Part shown: piece after piece, positions 13,201-24,858 of the stretch
How the letters are laid out: each line of letters opens with the position of its first letter
How positions within the stretch are numbered: position 1 is the stretch's first letter
Assembly: GCA_025330725.1 (NCBI GenBank)
Contig: JAIWND010000034.1
Location: 62,001-126,000 of the forward strand
Length of the DNA: 64,000 nucleotides
Source: Chlamydoabsidia padenii
Taxonomy: Eukaryota; Mucoromycota; Mucoromycetes; Mucorales; Cunninghamellaceae
Direction: 5' to 3'
The notes under the pieces: model-generated
The model's database searches: none
What the model saw: only the letters and a program-made list of their open reading frames with translations
What the model was told of the DNA's origin: nothing
Translations under genes and position numbers: made by a program

Positions 13201-14783
13201 AAAGTTCGCAATAATCTATAAGTATATAATAAAAAGGATTAGGATACCACACTTTACAAACACTACCAGAGACTTACGTGAGGATTTGTTGCTTTTGCCA
13301 TTTTACTACGTTTGGACGGAGTTTGACCAGAATTGAGCATGATTTTCGTATCGTTTCCAGTATAAACCACAATGCCGATCACCCACCCAGTATTTCGTAA
13401 AACACAACCACGAAGTAGAATGTTGTTGTATGTGATAACGTCGGACTTTTCGTGAGAGACACCTGATCGTACAGTACCAGTATCCTCGGGATCGATTGGC
13501 CATCGCATTACGGCGCTGTATTGATAAATGTTGACATGAGGAGGTTCACTTTCAATGTAAAAACTAGCCTGTTCACAATCGTGTTCCGTTTGAATATCCG
13601 CTGTTCCTTCCAAACCTTGTCGCACTTTGAGATTAGTTTCACCATCCAAGTTTTGAGTTTCAATATAGCAGAGGCTGTCAGATTCCGAGGTTGCTAAGAT
13701 CACCACATCCGCAGGAATGTCTTCATTATTTAGGATCTTCACATAGTCACCAACATGTAGATTTTGCCATTGTGTTTCTTTCCATTGGGTAGAGCAGCTA
13801 TCATGGACACGTCCTCCACCTCCAGTTGGTATCCGAGTCAGGTTGTAAGAGAATCGTTGGCCACCCAAAATTGATCGGTCCTCCGAGGTATCCACCAATG
13901 ACTGCTGTGTTGTATTGTCGAGAGGATATTCATTTGTCGCAGTACGGTACAGTACAGAGTGAGGAATGCTACCTGGTCGATAGGGTCGCCGCTTCGTCTT
14001 GCTGAATATGCTTGATAATTCGGATCGTAAAGTATCGGATCGTTGTCGTACTGCTGTCAATAATCGTTTCGGTTCATTCAAAGGAGTCGTATGTACTTGT
14101 TGTTGTAGATAGACTGTCGAAGGAGTCATGTCAGGTAAAATAGCGTTGTTGCTGTTGTTGTTGTTGCTGCCATTTTTCACCATTCTGTAACAGTGTGTGT
14201 ACTTGTTTTCAATACCAGCTAATGAGCAAAAGAATCCCCAAAAGACATGCAGATAAAACCAGGTGCCTCTTGTTTCGACAGGTGTGTTGACGTTCCGCCA
14301 GTTGTGTAAGACTCTTGTTGTTGAATGATTCACACGTTGGTCACTTTGATTGCGTTTCCAGTCTTCAAACCCATCCTTCATTCCGGTAATGACGAGAATA
14401 GCAATCAAAGGAAGCGCGGAGACAGCAGGCTCGGTAACACCAAAGAGAGGAATACATTGAAGGATCACCAAGAATAAAAAGTACAAGTTGGCGACGTTGC
14501 GGAATTGTTCAAATAGATTCTTGGGTATAAAGGACAATGGAGTGTATTTTGATGTCCTTATTCGATTGTTGGTATAGTGGCGATTGCTAGGTTGATCCAT
14601 TAGTTCCTCTTTTGCAAAAGCCGGTGGTTCCATATTGACATAAATATTGCGTCGACGTTGCATGTAAGAAGAAGTCGAATCTGTCCGCCGCAATACTTTT
14701 GGTTCCGTACCATTATTAGTGGTGTTCCTTGTTGAAGAAGATGGTTTCTTCCACCGGAAGAAGATAGTTGGAAGTGTTGTCAT
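10263..14783 (-). CDS. P4-type ATPase, phospholipid flippase (Dnf1/2-like)
   Basis: Five exons, 14783-13278, 13215-13067, 12967-12892, 12823-11055 and 10965-10263, give 1400 residues, right for a Dnf-type P4-ATPase. Visible in order: IRTSKYTPLSFIPKNLFEQF with the first helices; the actuator motif LDGETNLK; phosphorylation site FTDKTGTLTQN (Asp ~616); KGADSVIYDRL in the nucleotide-binding domain; LTGDK; and MTLAIGDGANDVSMI, then six C-terminal helices with TSLPIAFLGIWDQD. P4 pumps move phospholipids from outer to inner leaflet and usually need a Cdc50 partner, not present here. DIDLYHE and PKTWNISDDLGQIEY favour Dnf over Drs2/Neo1 types. An S/T/N-rich insert lies in the first cytoplasmic loop (~residues 200-300). 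Confidence 0.95.
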
Positions 14784-15019
14784 AAAGATAAAGAGGTGGT
14801 ATAAAAAAGGGGTACAAGAAGTATTAATGGTGAGTGGTATAGCTATAAATCTAGTTAACAGAGTATTAGTAGAGTCAAATAGTATACATAAAATGTGGTA
14901 TTAAAAAGAATAAGAAGGACAAGAATAAATGATTATCCAGATGGGTTAATATATAGATGAATGAAGAAAAAGAAAGGCGTAGTCCACATTGAAAATGGAG
15001 GAAAAGAAAAAAACAATTA

Positions 15020-15028
15020 AAATCCCGC
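15020..15028 (+). promoter_or_regulatory. AAATCCCGC element upstream of P4-ATPase
   Basis: 237 bp before the minus-strand ATG, antisense to it, followed by a T-tract. Confidence 0.4.
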
Positions 15029-15401
15029 TTTTTGTATCACCGTTGAATCACTCTGCACGGATAATTGAAAGGCCCTTTGTTGATCGACAGATGCTCCACA
15101 CATAATCTAGTGATATATATGCCGAAAAAAAAGCTGCTTAATAAATATTCACATTGTCACAGTTCTGCCGAAAAAGCCCTACCAAACTTGCGAGATACTG
15201 GAATACTCTGTCGATTTCAATAACATTGAATATCATTTACATAATCACGATGCTAAGAAATTCAATTTAGGGTTATTTCACTCGATTGCTTGTGTACAAG
15301 TATTGCACTCTTTTTTTACATGTGTATATTTTAAATCCCGCCGCATGAACCTCTTTATGACAGGAAGTTTTAGAGTTCATGTCTTTAAATATATAAACTA
15401 A

Positions 15402-15475
15402 TACCAAGATACCAAGATACCAAGATATTTTGCTTACAAATAACAGCCAAGGGAGCCAAGATACCAAGATACCAA
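15402..15475. repeat. CCAAGATA short tandem repeats
   Basis: Two clusters of the 9-mer ACCAAGATA (three units at ~15403-15428, two to three at ~15456-15475) separated by unrelated sequence. Confidence 0.7.
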
Positions 15476-16133
15476 GGAGCAAAGCTGATTGGAGTGCCCC
15501 AAGTATCTTGGCCAATGTAACATAAACAAAGCCTAAGAGGGTACTCAAAGGTTAATATTTAAACGCCGACCCAGGGAAGGGCGAAATGCTTGACCAAACC
15601 GTATTTTTACCATGTCTCATTGTACCCTCCCTTTTTTTTTTCTTTTACCAAGACAAACATAAAGAATTATTCATTTACTGGGCATACTTTGAGACGACTC
15701 AGCGATATGGACCGCCTACGGACTCTTGTACCTCCTGATTCAACATGGAGTCCATATACATCTGTGCGTCTCGAGAATATGACATATATGTATCACTTTA
15801 TGCTGCAGGAGGAAAAGGGGTTTTATGTTGAAAGAGCTGGTGATTTATAGTATTCGCCGTTCAAGAACTGGAGGCGGCTTTTTCATGCAGAAAAAAAGTC
15901 GGGCTCCAATTGTAAATCCCGCCCACCATTTACCCTATAAAGATACGTTTATGTAATCAACATTGATGAGATTCAATAGCATGACTTTTTTTTTTTTTTT
16001 TTTTTTTTAAAAAAAAGCACTACCCCAATTTTATTAGATTAAAAAATAAAACAAAACAAAACAGATTGTCTATAACTAAGTAATCAAATGTATGTTTAAC
16101 TAGACCAAGTGTGTGCAGAGGGAAGGGGGGTTT

Positions 16134-17892
16134 TCAGTAATGTGATGGGGGAGGGACATGGTTGTATGATGAAGAAGATCCGTCGTGAGGTGGAGAATTT
16201 GATGGAGACGGCGAAGTATGAGGTGGATGTTGTAAGGTTGAATCCGGTGTTGTTTGTGTTTCCGGAGCCGATTGATGAGGTTGTTGATAGTATTGGTTGT
16301 ATTGATCGTAATAGCTTGGGTCGTATTGCTGCTGCCCATAGTAATCATTATACTGACTATAATCATACCCACCATAGTTGTCACCCGATGTAGTGGCTGT
16401 ACCAGGAGTAGTTCCTGGTGGTTCTGCTCCATATCCATGGTAATAACTCTGCTATTAAAAAGAAAAGAAAAAAGTGGAGTCAATTATACATTGTGATCCA
16501 ATTGATATATAGCCATTACTTACATTATAATGGTAGTCGGAAGAGGCACCAGCAGCACCAGCAGCAGCAGCAGGAGGAGGAGGGTGATAACCACGATGAT
16601 AAGGTCCTTGTTGATTTCGTTTTTCGACTTCTTCTTTAATAGTTCCAATCAAATCCTTAGCCAATTGGACAGCTTTCGGTAACATTTCTTGACGAGGAGT
16701 TCTATATAAAAAAAAGGGAGATTATTTGTTAGTATACATTCAAATTGGTCATTATATATAACTTACGAGATATGGATATGTAAAGGTTCTTCAGACTCTA
16801 CCCCTGTATCCTGTTCATAAAACCCGGATCCTTTACCCCGAAGTTGAATACGGCATCCAGTGACACTACTGATGTGTTTGACATAGGCACCCTGAGGACC
16901 GACGATTTTCGCACGCAAGTTGTAATTAGGACCATCCGCAATATCCACCGCTACATCTTCTTCATAGAATTTCCGAGGAGGTCGATCAAAAGATTGTCGA
17001 GGTGTATAGCCATTCGTGTTGCTGTGCCTATGACCTCTATCATCGCCTGTTTGTTGATCATTGTCGTTTGTATTGCTTTCATGTATGTCTTGACCGTGAG
17101 GTCGTCGCTGTTGTGATGCTCCATAAGGTGGTGCTGATGTAGGTACTTTGGCGGTTTCGATCAACTCGTTCACTTTTGCCACAGCTTTATCCAAAGATTC
17201 TTGAGTGTCGGCGCTGATAAATAGGTATAGAGGAGGTTCTTTTTCGGTGGCGAGATTGGCGTCAGGATAGTACTTTCCACGGGTAGTAATTTCTATTAAG
17301 ATGTAAGAATTAGTTAGTATCATAGAATCATGCTGTACGGGTTTTTGTTTGTATTACCTGCTCCAGTTTCTTGAGTGATTTCCACTTGTGTGGGACCACG
17401 GGTCAGCAAGTACCTATTCTTGAGATCGTTGATTTCAATCTTCTTGGAGAATTCGGTTTTGTTGATGCCCGACACCTGAGGTCCAGTGCCAGATTGAGTT
17501 GTCGATCCTGTTGATTCATCCACTGTCGTTGATTTCTTGGCCGAGTACATGGCGTTAATTTTCGCAGCGGCAATACCTAGTTTTACAAGATGAGAAGAAT
17601 AAAGCAGATTAGTATTCAAGATCTAGCACCGCCCAATAAAGGAAACCATTAAGAGTACTTACTTGCTGCTTTAACGGGATCGATTGTCTTGGTACTTGCA
17701 CTTGATTCAGTCTTGGCGAGTTTGTTGGCAGATTCAGAGGAAGTATCGGCTTGATCCCATCGTCTTTTACTATATTGTCAGTAGCCAAGAAAGCAAAAAT
17801 CAATGGGTGTCAGTCAGTGTCAGTCAGTACGTTTAGTTATAAATTAACAAATTCATTCGTTCATGTTACCTGCTTGAAGTTTGTTCTGCCAT
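16134..17892 (-). CDS. KH-domain RNA-binding protein, KHDC4/BLOM7-like
   Basis: Six exons, 17892-17870, 17769-17663, 17576-17358, 17292-16767, 16701-16524 and 16451-16134, give 456 residues. An N-terminal KRRWDQA segment precedes two KH-type regions. The first has RYLLTRGPTQVEI, TGAGAEITTRGKYYPD and PLYLFIS (~residues 100-160); the second NYNLRAKIVGPQGAYVKHIS with CRIQLRGKGSGF (~245-300). LLTRGPTQ, VGPQGAYVKHI and LRGKGSG are the signatures of metazoan KHDC4 (KIAA0907/BLOM7), a spliceosome-associated protein promoting splice-site choice. The C-terminal ~130 residues are P/A/Y/Q-rich with YY/YDQYN repeats. A role in splicing is inferred from the family. An AAATCCCGC element lies 95 bp before the ATG. 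Confidence 0.85.
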
Positions 17893-18380
17893 TATCAAAA
17901 GTCTAGGTGATTTGTCCAAAGTGGTCAAAAACAAGGAAGGTGATAAAAAAAAACAAGCGAAAAAAAGTATATACGCCGTTTTTTTCAAATCCCGCTGATT
18001 CGATCGTGAGGCTTCTTGTGCCTGAGATTTGGTTAAAGAGGTACAATACATGTGCCACCAATCACTTTTCTAGTTCTTTTATTTTTATTTTTTTAATACT
18101 ACATACTTTATGCCACCCCTACTGCTTTACCAAATAAAACTTCATTGGCAAACGTCAATGGCCCTGATTGAAATAAAAGACAAAGGATTTCCTTTATTGG
18201 TTGAGAAGGTTTTAAAATAAAAAAGATAATAGTATGTAATCAAAGGGAGTGAGGGGAATTAGTTGGATAATGTAGGAGCTATGTAAAAAAAAATCATATC
18301 TGCTTTATCACAAAAGAATGAGGGAATCCGTATATGATAGAGTATAGTATGATAACACTAAAATGGAGAAGGGAGAGAGT
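17893..18380. other. Intergenic, KH gene promoter and FET3 3' flank
   Basis: Holds TTTCAAATCCCGC at 17983-17995 beside ACGCCG (17973), then AT-rich FET3 3' flank. No gene seen. Confidence 0.6.
17983..17995 (+). promoter_or_regulatory. TTTCAAATCCCGC element upstream of the KH gene
   Basis: Perfect copy, antisense to the gene, about 91-103 bp before its ATG. Confidence 0.45.
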
Positions 18381-20742
18381 TCAAGAGGTTGGACCATCGA
18401 CAGCACGTTTAGCATTAGCAATCGCACGGGCCTTCTTTTCAGGATCAGAGAGAGCATAAAAGACAATGGAAGCCATACCAATCAAAGCACACAAAATACA
18501 GGCGGCCATAGCACCTTTACCTTTTGCAGTGAAGCCATCTGGGATCAAAGTAATACCATCAGGAGCACCATCAAGATCCAGTCCTTGATTACCAGCAGCA
18601 TTTCCTTCAACGAGATTACCACCAGCAGTACAGACATCCTTGAAGGCTTGGGGAAGAGTCATTCGTTGTTGAGCTACATCAGGAGCGACGATAAAAGTAG
18701 CAGCTAGGCCGCTTTCTAGATGCCATTCCACGTGGCAATGGAAAAACCAACTACCAGGATTGTCAGCTCTAAAGCGGATAATCACAAAGGTTAAGGACTT
18801 GACCAAGATAGTATCACGGCTCATTGGATTAGAGAACCATTCAACTGCAGATCGATCCCCTGTCCATGTTCCATTGCCACGACCCACCATAAAGAATGTA
18901 TAGCCATGCAAGTGGACTAAAGAAGAAGAATGTTATATTAGTAAAATGATGATCTAGTTATTGGTATTCCCGCACCTCCCCTGCACAGTAAACCCCTCTC
19001 CCTACTTACAAGGATGTTGCCCGGAATCAAAGTTGGAGATAGCGACTTCAATAAAATCAAGATGCTTCATCACATACGCAATAGTTTGAGGACCATAAAC
19101 ATCAACATTGTTAGACAAGTTACCCATACCAAACATAGTGTTGAGAGTTGGTACTTTTGGCTGTAAGTAAGGTAAACCATTAAACATACCACGATTGATA
19201 CCATCAGTGGTCACCGCAAAGTCGAATGTCATATTGAGTGATTGATCAGGTTCAGGGATAGTATTGTTGACAAGAGGGACCAAAAGAAAGTCATCAAAAG
19301 TACATGCCATACCAACATCTTGACTAGGAGCAAAGTTTTGGTGATTGGTGTTGTAGTAAATAGGAGCAGTGATGTCTAGAAGAAGGAGAAAGAAAAGTTA
19401 GACAAGTGTGGGATAAATACAGTTTAGTGTGGCCATTACTTACTGGAATTAAGATCAGGAGGTACGGTATCAAACATATTGGTATCCATATCAGCATGCA
19501 TATAGTAATTCAAGTCAGTATTGTTTTTGGCTGTGACAATGGCAGAGATGCGTTGAGCAGCAGTCAGATAGATATTATCAACAGTAGTACGCTGTGTTTC
19601 GACCTATAAAAGAATAAATAGGAATTAGTTAATAATAGTTTTCCATTAGTTTTGATCGATTATTTAACATACCCCATCCACTTCAATGATATCCAAGGTA
19701 TGTCCATCAATACTGATATAGAAAGTGCTGAAGCCCGACATGTTGATGAATCGCAGACGATATCTTTTACCAGGTATAAAGGTAAAAGTAGTGTTGGCAC
19801 TGTCGTTGATGAGACCAGACTGAGGTACAGGTTCCGCACCAGTAGGATTATACACACTTAGGAAGCTGTTCAAGTTATCAGAGCTTTGTTGATGATACCA
19901 GTCTATAGAGAATATAAAGGTTGACGGTTAGTAATTATCCGGGAACAAGAGCGATATGCTAAAGTGAGTATAGCTTACCAGATACAGTGACAATGACTTC
20001 CTCATCGTATTGATATGTTTCATTAATGTTATGGAGAATTAAAGGACCACGGAGACCATCTACGTATTGCCCCTAAAAATCGAAAAGTTCATTCATTATT
20101 TTTCCTTTTTCCTTTTTCCTTTTTTTTTTTTTTTTTTTTTTTTTGCTTACCATATAATGACTGTGGATCCAGTAAGAACCATGCTGAGTGATGTTGATTT
20201 CATAAGTCAAGTCATAATTAGGAGGAATGGCACTGGGAGAGTGAGGTGGAAGTAAGTAAAAGAAAGAGGTAAAAAAAAAAAAATAAAAAAAAAAAAAAAA
20301 AAAGTGGGATTTGAATAATGAAAAATTGAAACATTTAAGCATTTTTGAAGTTACCATTGGGTTACACCAACGGGTCCATCCATCCAAGGCGTATTATTTT
20401 GAAATAAACCATGGGCATGGAGTGAGGTAGGTATATCCAGGCTATTATGAGTATTGATCACTAAAGTATCACCAAGGTTGACATGGATTGGAGGAAGACT
20501 ATCAAGTACAATTTGAATTTATGCAAAAAAAAGGCGGGTTGTGAATATATGAATTTCCTCCAAGCATTTATATAAACTACTATTGTATATACTTACGGCC
20601 AATTTCCGTTCACGCCTACTACCTTACGCTCGAACAAGTTATCAGGGTTAACATTTACATAGGTAATGTTCCAGTCGTAGATCACACGTGCAGCTTGAGT
20701 AAGCCCAGTTCCTGCTGCAAATATCAAAGCCAGAAAAAGCAT
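18381..20742 (-). CDS. FET3: Fet3-type multicopper ferroxidase
   Basis: Eight exons, 20742-20597, 20498-20355, 20232-20151, 20072-19979, 19902-19673, 19603-19444, 19375-19010, 18916-18381; 585 residues. The N-terminus [15 protein letters not shown] is a signal peptide. All four copper-ligand segments are present: [29 protein letters not shown] (rebuilt across the last intron) and [13 protein letters not shown] single membrane helix ([19 protein letters not shown]) near the C-terminus with a short basic tail gives the Fet3 topology, distinguishing it from secreted laccases. It oxidises Fe(II) at the cell surface and passes Fe(III) to the Ftr1 permease. The FTR1 gene is its divergent neighbour, sharing a 777-bp promoter. 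Intron 2 carries a reverse GTGGGATTTGAA. Confidence 0.95.
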
Positions 20743-21285
20743 TCAAGTAAAAAAGCCTTTTCTCTTTCTCCTGAGTGGGGATTGAAAAAAAAAAAAAAAA
20801 AAAAAAAAGTTGATGAGCAAGAAGAAGAAAGTAAGGATATGAAATACGTCGGTTATGAGGTCTGAATATGTCGGAATTTGAAAAAGTTTGGGGATTCCAT
20901 TGTCAGATGAAAAGAGATCTATCCCGAGTCAAGTGCGTCGGAGGGAATACAGACTAGAAGTAACGCGATCAAATACTAAACTGTAAGAAGTATAAAGATG
21001 TAGTACATTTATCCCGAGTTGAAAAAAAAAAATGATAAGAATTAGGAAAAAATGGTTGTCGACCCGTTTATCAGCGGAGATGAAAACGTGTTTGGGAATT
21101 CCCCTGAAACAAAACCTTCACCAGATCGGTTTACTAGTGATGAATGACAATATAATATGTGATAATAGGCACATGTATGAGTTTGGAATTACGAGAACCA
21201 TCTGTTTGCAAGAGTCATTGATCAGTATGTATGTACCCAATAGGACCGTCATCCTTATTGCAGATCGAGCCAATTGATGAACATC

Positions 21286-21294
21286 ATCTGATAA
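21286..21294 (+). promoter_or_regulatory. GATA-type iron-regulator site ATCTGATAA
   Basis: Exact ATCWGATAA match, 226 bp before the FTR1 ATG and ~545 bp before the FET3 ATG. Sites of this form are bound by Urbs1/SreA/Sre-type repressors in other fungi. Confidence 0.55.
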
Positions 21295-21431
21295 AACTAA
21301 ATTGTTCTTTCTTTTCATCGCCTATTCAAATTAACATTATAGAATACGAGACCTTAAAAAGGAATATATGCATTAAACGTTTCTCTATCAAAGAAATCAA
21401 TCTAAGAAAGTCGTCTGGGGTCCCTGCATAA

Positions 21432-21444
21432 TTTCAAATCCCGC
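21432..21444 (+). promoter_or_regulatory. TTTCAAATCCCGC element upstream of FTR1
   Basis: Perfect copy in gene orientation, 76-88 bp before the FTR1 ATG. Confidence 0.45.
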
Positions 21445-21519
21445 TTGTCCCTTTTTAGGGTCGCACTTCCTTTCTTTTTCTCTCTTTCTTGAACTTGTTA
21501 CTTTGTATACATTATCAGA

Positions 21520-22754
21520 ATGGGTGCGGAATCATATTTTGATGTACCCATCTTTTTTATTTTGCTGAGAGAAACTGTAGAGGCAAGCATCATTGTGGCT
21601 GTACTCCTTTCGTTCCTGAAAAAGACATTTGATGGATCTACTCCGCTTTACAAGCGTCTCCGCAATCAAGTTTGGATTGGCGCTGGTGTTGGCCTTCTTA
21701 TATGTCTTTGTATTGGTGCCGCTTTTATTGCTGTATGGTATACTGTGTTGAATAATATATGGGGAAACTCCGAAGACATCTGGGAAGGTACGCCGCACTG
21801 ATGATGATGATGATGATCTGACCTGATCTCTTTTTTAGGTTGTTTCTCTCTTTTGGCAACAGTCATGATTACAGTAATGGGTCTAGCAATGCTGAAAACC
21901 GAGAAATTGCAAGACAAATGGAAGCTCAAGCTTGCCAAAGCGATGGAAGCCGGTCAGCAAGGCAAAAGGAAAACATTCAAGCTGTGGGCACAGAAATACT
22001 CCTTCTTTTTGTTACCTTTTATCACCGTGCTCCGTGAAGGTCTTGAAGCTGTTGTATTCATTGGCGGTGTCTCTCTTAATGCTGATGGTAAAGCTATCCC
22101 AATTGCTGCTATAATGGGTTTTATCTGCGGCTGTTTAGTGGGTTACCTTATATTTCGAGGTGGTTCCATGCTCCACTTGCGGTGGTTCTTCATCTTCTCC
22201 ACAATCATCTTATATTTGGTTGCAGCAGGTTTGATGTCAAAGGCAGTGGGCTACTTTGAGCAGAATGCATGGAATCAAGTTATTGGAGGTGAGTCTGCCG
22301 AGGATGGGGGAAGTGTGATCACTTATAAGGTTACGACAGTAAGTACTTTGACCCCCTTTTTTTTAAAAAAAAAAAAAAAACATTTCAAATCCCGATTTTT
22401 TTGTAGGCTGTCTGGCACGTTTCATGGGGGGATCCCGAATTGAATACAAGCACTAATGGTGGATGGATGATTTTCAATGCTATTTTGGGCTGGAACAACA
22501 CAGCTACCATTGGGTCCATAGTAAGTTATTGTCTCTATTGGATTTTGGTGGCGGTTTATTTGGTCTACTCCTTTTGGAAAACACGTAGGAACGCTATTGC
22601 CAAAGCTGAGCGGGGTGAATTTTACAGCTCTGAGGATGCAGACTTGGCTCTTGACAATGCAAGGAAGTTCGTCAATGAAGATGGTGTGATCACTGGTCAG
22701 GATGAAAAGATGACCACCGACGAAGTAGTTCCTTTAGATGCTAGCAAGGTCTAA
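21520..22754 (+). CDS. FTR1: High-affinity iron permease
   Basis: Exons 21520-21787, 21839-22338 and 22407-22754 give 371 residues. Both iron-binding REXXE motifs are intact in membrane helices: RETVE at residues 17-21 and REGLE at 155-159. About seven hydrophobic helices are visible (e.g. WIGAGVGLLICLCIGAAFI and AAIMGFICGCLVGYLIF). The region VWHVSWGDPELN with GWNNTATIGSIVSYCLYW is typical of fungal Ftr1. The tail is short and acidic. Ftr1 takes up Fe(III) made by Fet3 at the plasma membrane, and the partner gene lies divergently next door. Intron 2 contains TTTCAAATCCCG just before its acceptor. High confidence in identity and function. Confidence 0.96.
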
Positions 22755-23959
22755 TCTTTTGCCCCATGACTCTTTTTATAATGCATCGAGTTTTCCTCTT
22801 TCTATTACATTATTTACTATCCCCCCACTCAGTATGACAAGCTATTAATGTATTGTAAATATTTTTTCTTTTAACTTGGTAATAAACTACATTGTTGTAT
22901 TCCAAATCGACAGGAAAAAAAAAAACGGAACCGGGGTTACAAATACTTTAAAATGAAAACCCGCAATCATGCAAGAATGAAATTTAAATTCCGCCCCAAA
23001 ATCCCAATACATTGGCTTCCCCTAAAAGCCATCCAAAAAAAAAAGTTGGTTCACAGTACAATTTAGTTTTGGAAGCGGAGATTAAAGGTAATGATCAGAT
23101 AATCAACCGAACAAAGTAAATTTATCAGTTTTTGGAAAGAAACTGATGTGATATGTCACACTAGCACTATCTTTGCCACTCCACCTGTGATTGGTTGGAA
23201 ATTTATGTAGTATTCATACCCATCATGAAAGAGAATCTATTCATGGAAAAAAGGAAAGGATGGTGTATATAAGCTTTTACAATGTGAATCATCTCTATGA
23301 AACAAAAAACTTTAACTCTGTGTTCTTGTGTGCACAAAAAAAAAAGAAAGTAAAATGTCCTTTAAGGTTTCCAAGCCTGTTGATCCACGTGCGCAGGTCT
23401 TAAAACTAACAAATCCTCATCATTGGCTTGCATTCGAATTACATACACATGGGACCCTTCGTTCTTTTATATATATCCGTACGACTTGGTTTTTGGGGTC
23501 CCAGATGGGTAAACGTTTGATGGTGGTAGAATCAGTCTTGGCGTGGGGTCCCGTCACCATATAACAGCTGATTTGGGCTCGCAACTTTCTAAATTCAACC
23601 CCCGATAATCATGCATGAGTTCCAATAACAGATCCTATTTCCCCTGAATTGTATTTTCCTGTGATCCTTCCGTTTTGATCAGTTAAAAATCGAATTCAAA
23701 GTTGTATGTTTTCATAACAGGTCAATGGTTTAGCACATCCTCATACACTGCACTACATCTGCTTTTATTCGAATGGGCTTTATCAGACAAAATCATTTTT
23801 ATTACAGTACAACAATATTATTTAATAAGTATCTATCCTAAAAAGTATAATCTATTTTATACTTTGTATGATAATTTTGTCCACCAATGTCGTGACCTAG
23901 TTTAGTCCTGTATCATCTAGCCCAAACCCCAGTGACCCAAAGTGTAATTGTATTTTCCG
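22755..23959. other. Gene-poor region downstream of FTR1
   Basis: FTR1 3' UTR with AATAAA near 22880, then AT-rich non-coding DNA. Contains TTTAAATTCCGCC near 22985 next to ATCATGCAAG, and CAACCCCCGATAATCATGCATGA near 23600. No convincing gene. Confidence 0.5.
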
Positions 23960-24395
23960 TCATTGAATGAGCCTAATTGTCGAAGCCGCCATCTTTACAT
24001 TGTCGTAGATCGTCATCCCTACAAACAAACTATATCAAATGCATTAACAGATTGTTTTGCTTACAACCCAAAACAGACACACCATTTGCAGTGAGAGGCA
24101 CCATGATGGACTGGGGATAGATTTCGTCAAACCAGGTATAATATAGTTAGTTTCCATTCGATCCATCATTCTTTTTGTGTCGTCGTTTAAATTTACAGCC
24201 ATACCAGCCCCAGGCTTGTAATAGCCAATAATATGTGTTCACGGTCCAGGAAAAGATTTAGTCATGTTAGAGGAGCCATACAAATAGAAGCTTGACACTT
24301 GTGGAGAGCCCAAGGGATTACAATATAAAATCAGTACCATGAGTAGCATCAATTAGCGAAGAAACTAAACCAAAGGATTGTAGGCCAAAAGACAT
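23960..24395 (-). pseudogene. Unidentified decayed gene remnant
   Basis: Minus-strand reading gives coding-like segments in shifting frames: MSFGLQSFGLVSSLIDATHG, then NPLGSPQVSSFYLYGSSN up to an in-frame stop, GYYKPGAGMAVNLNDDTKR in the same frame, then FDEIYPQSIMVPLTANGVS in another frame, ending at a good donor (GTAAGC) and a short final exon stopping at 23960. Frameshifts and a stop suggest decay. I do not recognise the family; an unannotated intron-rich gene is possible. Confidence 0.3.
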
Positions 24396-24836
24396 TGTCG
24401 GTATGTGTGATTACCAAGCTAAAAGAAATAAATGTTGAGTGTTTAGATTTTGTTTCGGCCAACAAATAAAAAACGACAAAGAGAGAGTATTTACCTAATG
24501 TCACTTCAGCCACGAGTGTATAGTAGAAGTGGAAGACCTACAAGAGTATAAGCTTGACATGGAAGAAGATTTACTGAGATAACAACTACACTTGCAGAGA
24601 GAGAGAGATTAGTAAAGGGGGATACTAAAAGAAGAGGGGTTGATTACCTGCTACTATTGTAATGTCAGCGTTGTAATGTCAGCGTGGGAGTATCAGAATT
24701 ATAAAAACCAATATGTACCACTCCAAGATGAAAGACGGCTTTTTTAATTGTATGGTTTTTGGACATCAACCCTTGAGTTGTGCCTCGGTTTAAAAAAATA
24801 AATGAAAGACAACAAAAAAAAAAAAAAAAAGAGAGG

Positions 24837-24858
24837 GCGGCGGAAATTTAACCGCCGC
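24837..24858. repeat. GC-rich inverted repeat with AT loop
   Basis: Seven-base arms GCGGCGG and CCGCCGC around AAATTTAA, isolated in AT-rich sequence. It can be read as CGG-N8-CCG, a layout used by Zn2Cys6 factors, or as a hairpin. Confidence 0.6.

Larger units (their letters stand above)
14784..16133. other. Intergenic, P4-ATPase promoter and KH gene 3' flank
   Basis: 1.35 kb without a convincing gene. Contains three AAATCCCGC copies (15020, 15333, 15914), the variant AAACGCCG at 15561-15568, a short CCAAGATA repeat at 15402-15475 and a T24-like tract near 15990. An ATG-initiated 47-codon frame at 15708-15850 has somewhat coding-like composition but no recognisable domain. Confidence 0.55.
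20743..21519. promoter_or_regulatory. Shared divergent FET3-FTR1 promoter
   Basis: 777 bp between the two start codons, no coding signal. Contains ATCTGATAA at 21286-21294, an exact match to the ATCWGATAA site of fungal iron-responsive GATA repressors, a weaker TTATCAGCG at ~21069, and TTTCAAATCCCGC at 21432-21444. The arrangement suggests joint iron control of both genes (inference). Confidence 0.75.

Noticed and set aside
15273..15548. Hydrophobic reverse-strand frame of 91 codons
   Set aside because: Produced by the CCAAGATA repeat; non-ATG start and no homology signal.
15590..15850. 86-codon frame with a 47-codon ATG-initiated end
   Set aside because: No domain, no splice or promoter support; left inside the intergenic entry.
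18381..20742. Laccase
   Set aside because: C-terminal membrane helix and FTR1 neighbour indicate Fet3-type ferroxidase.
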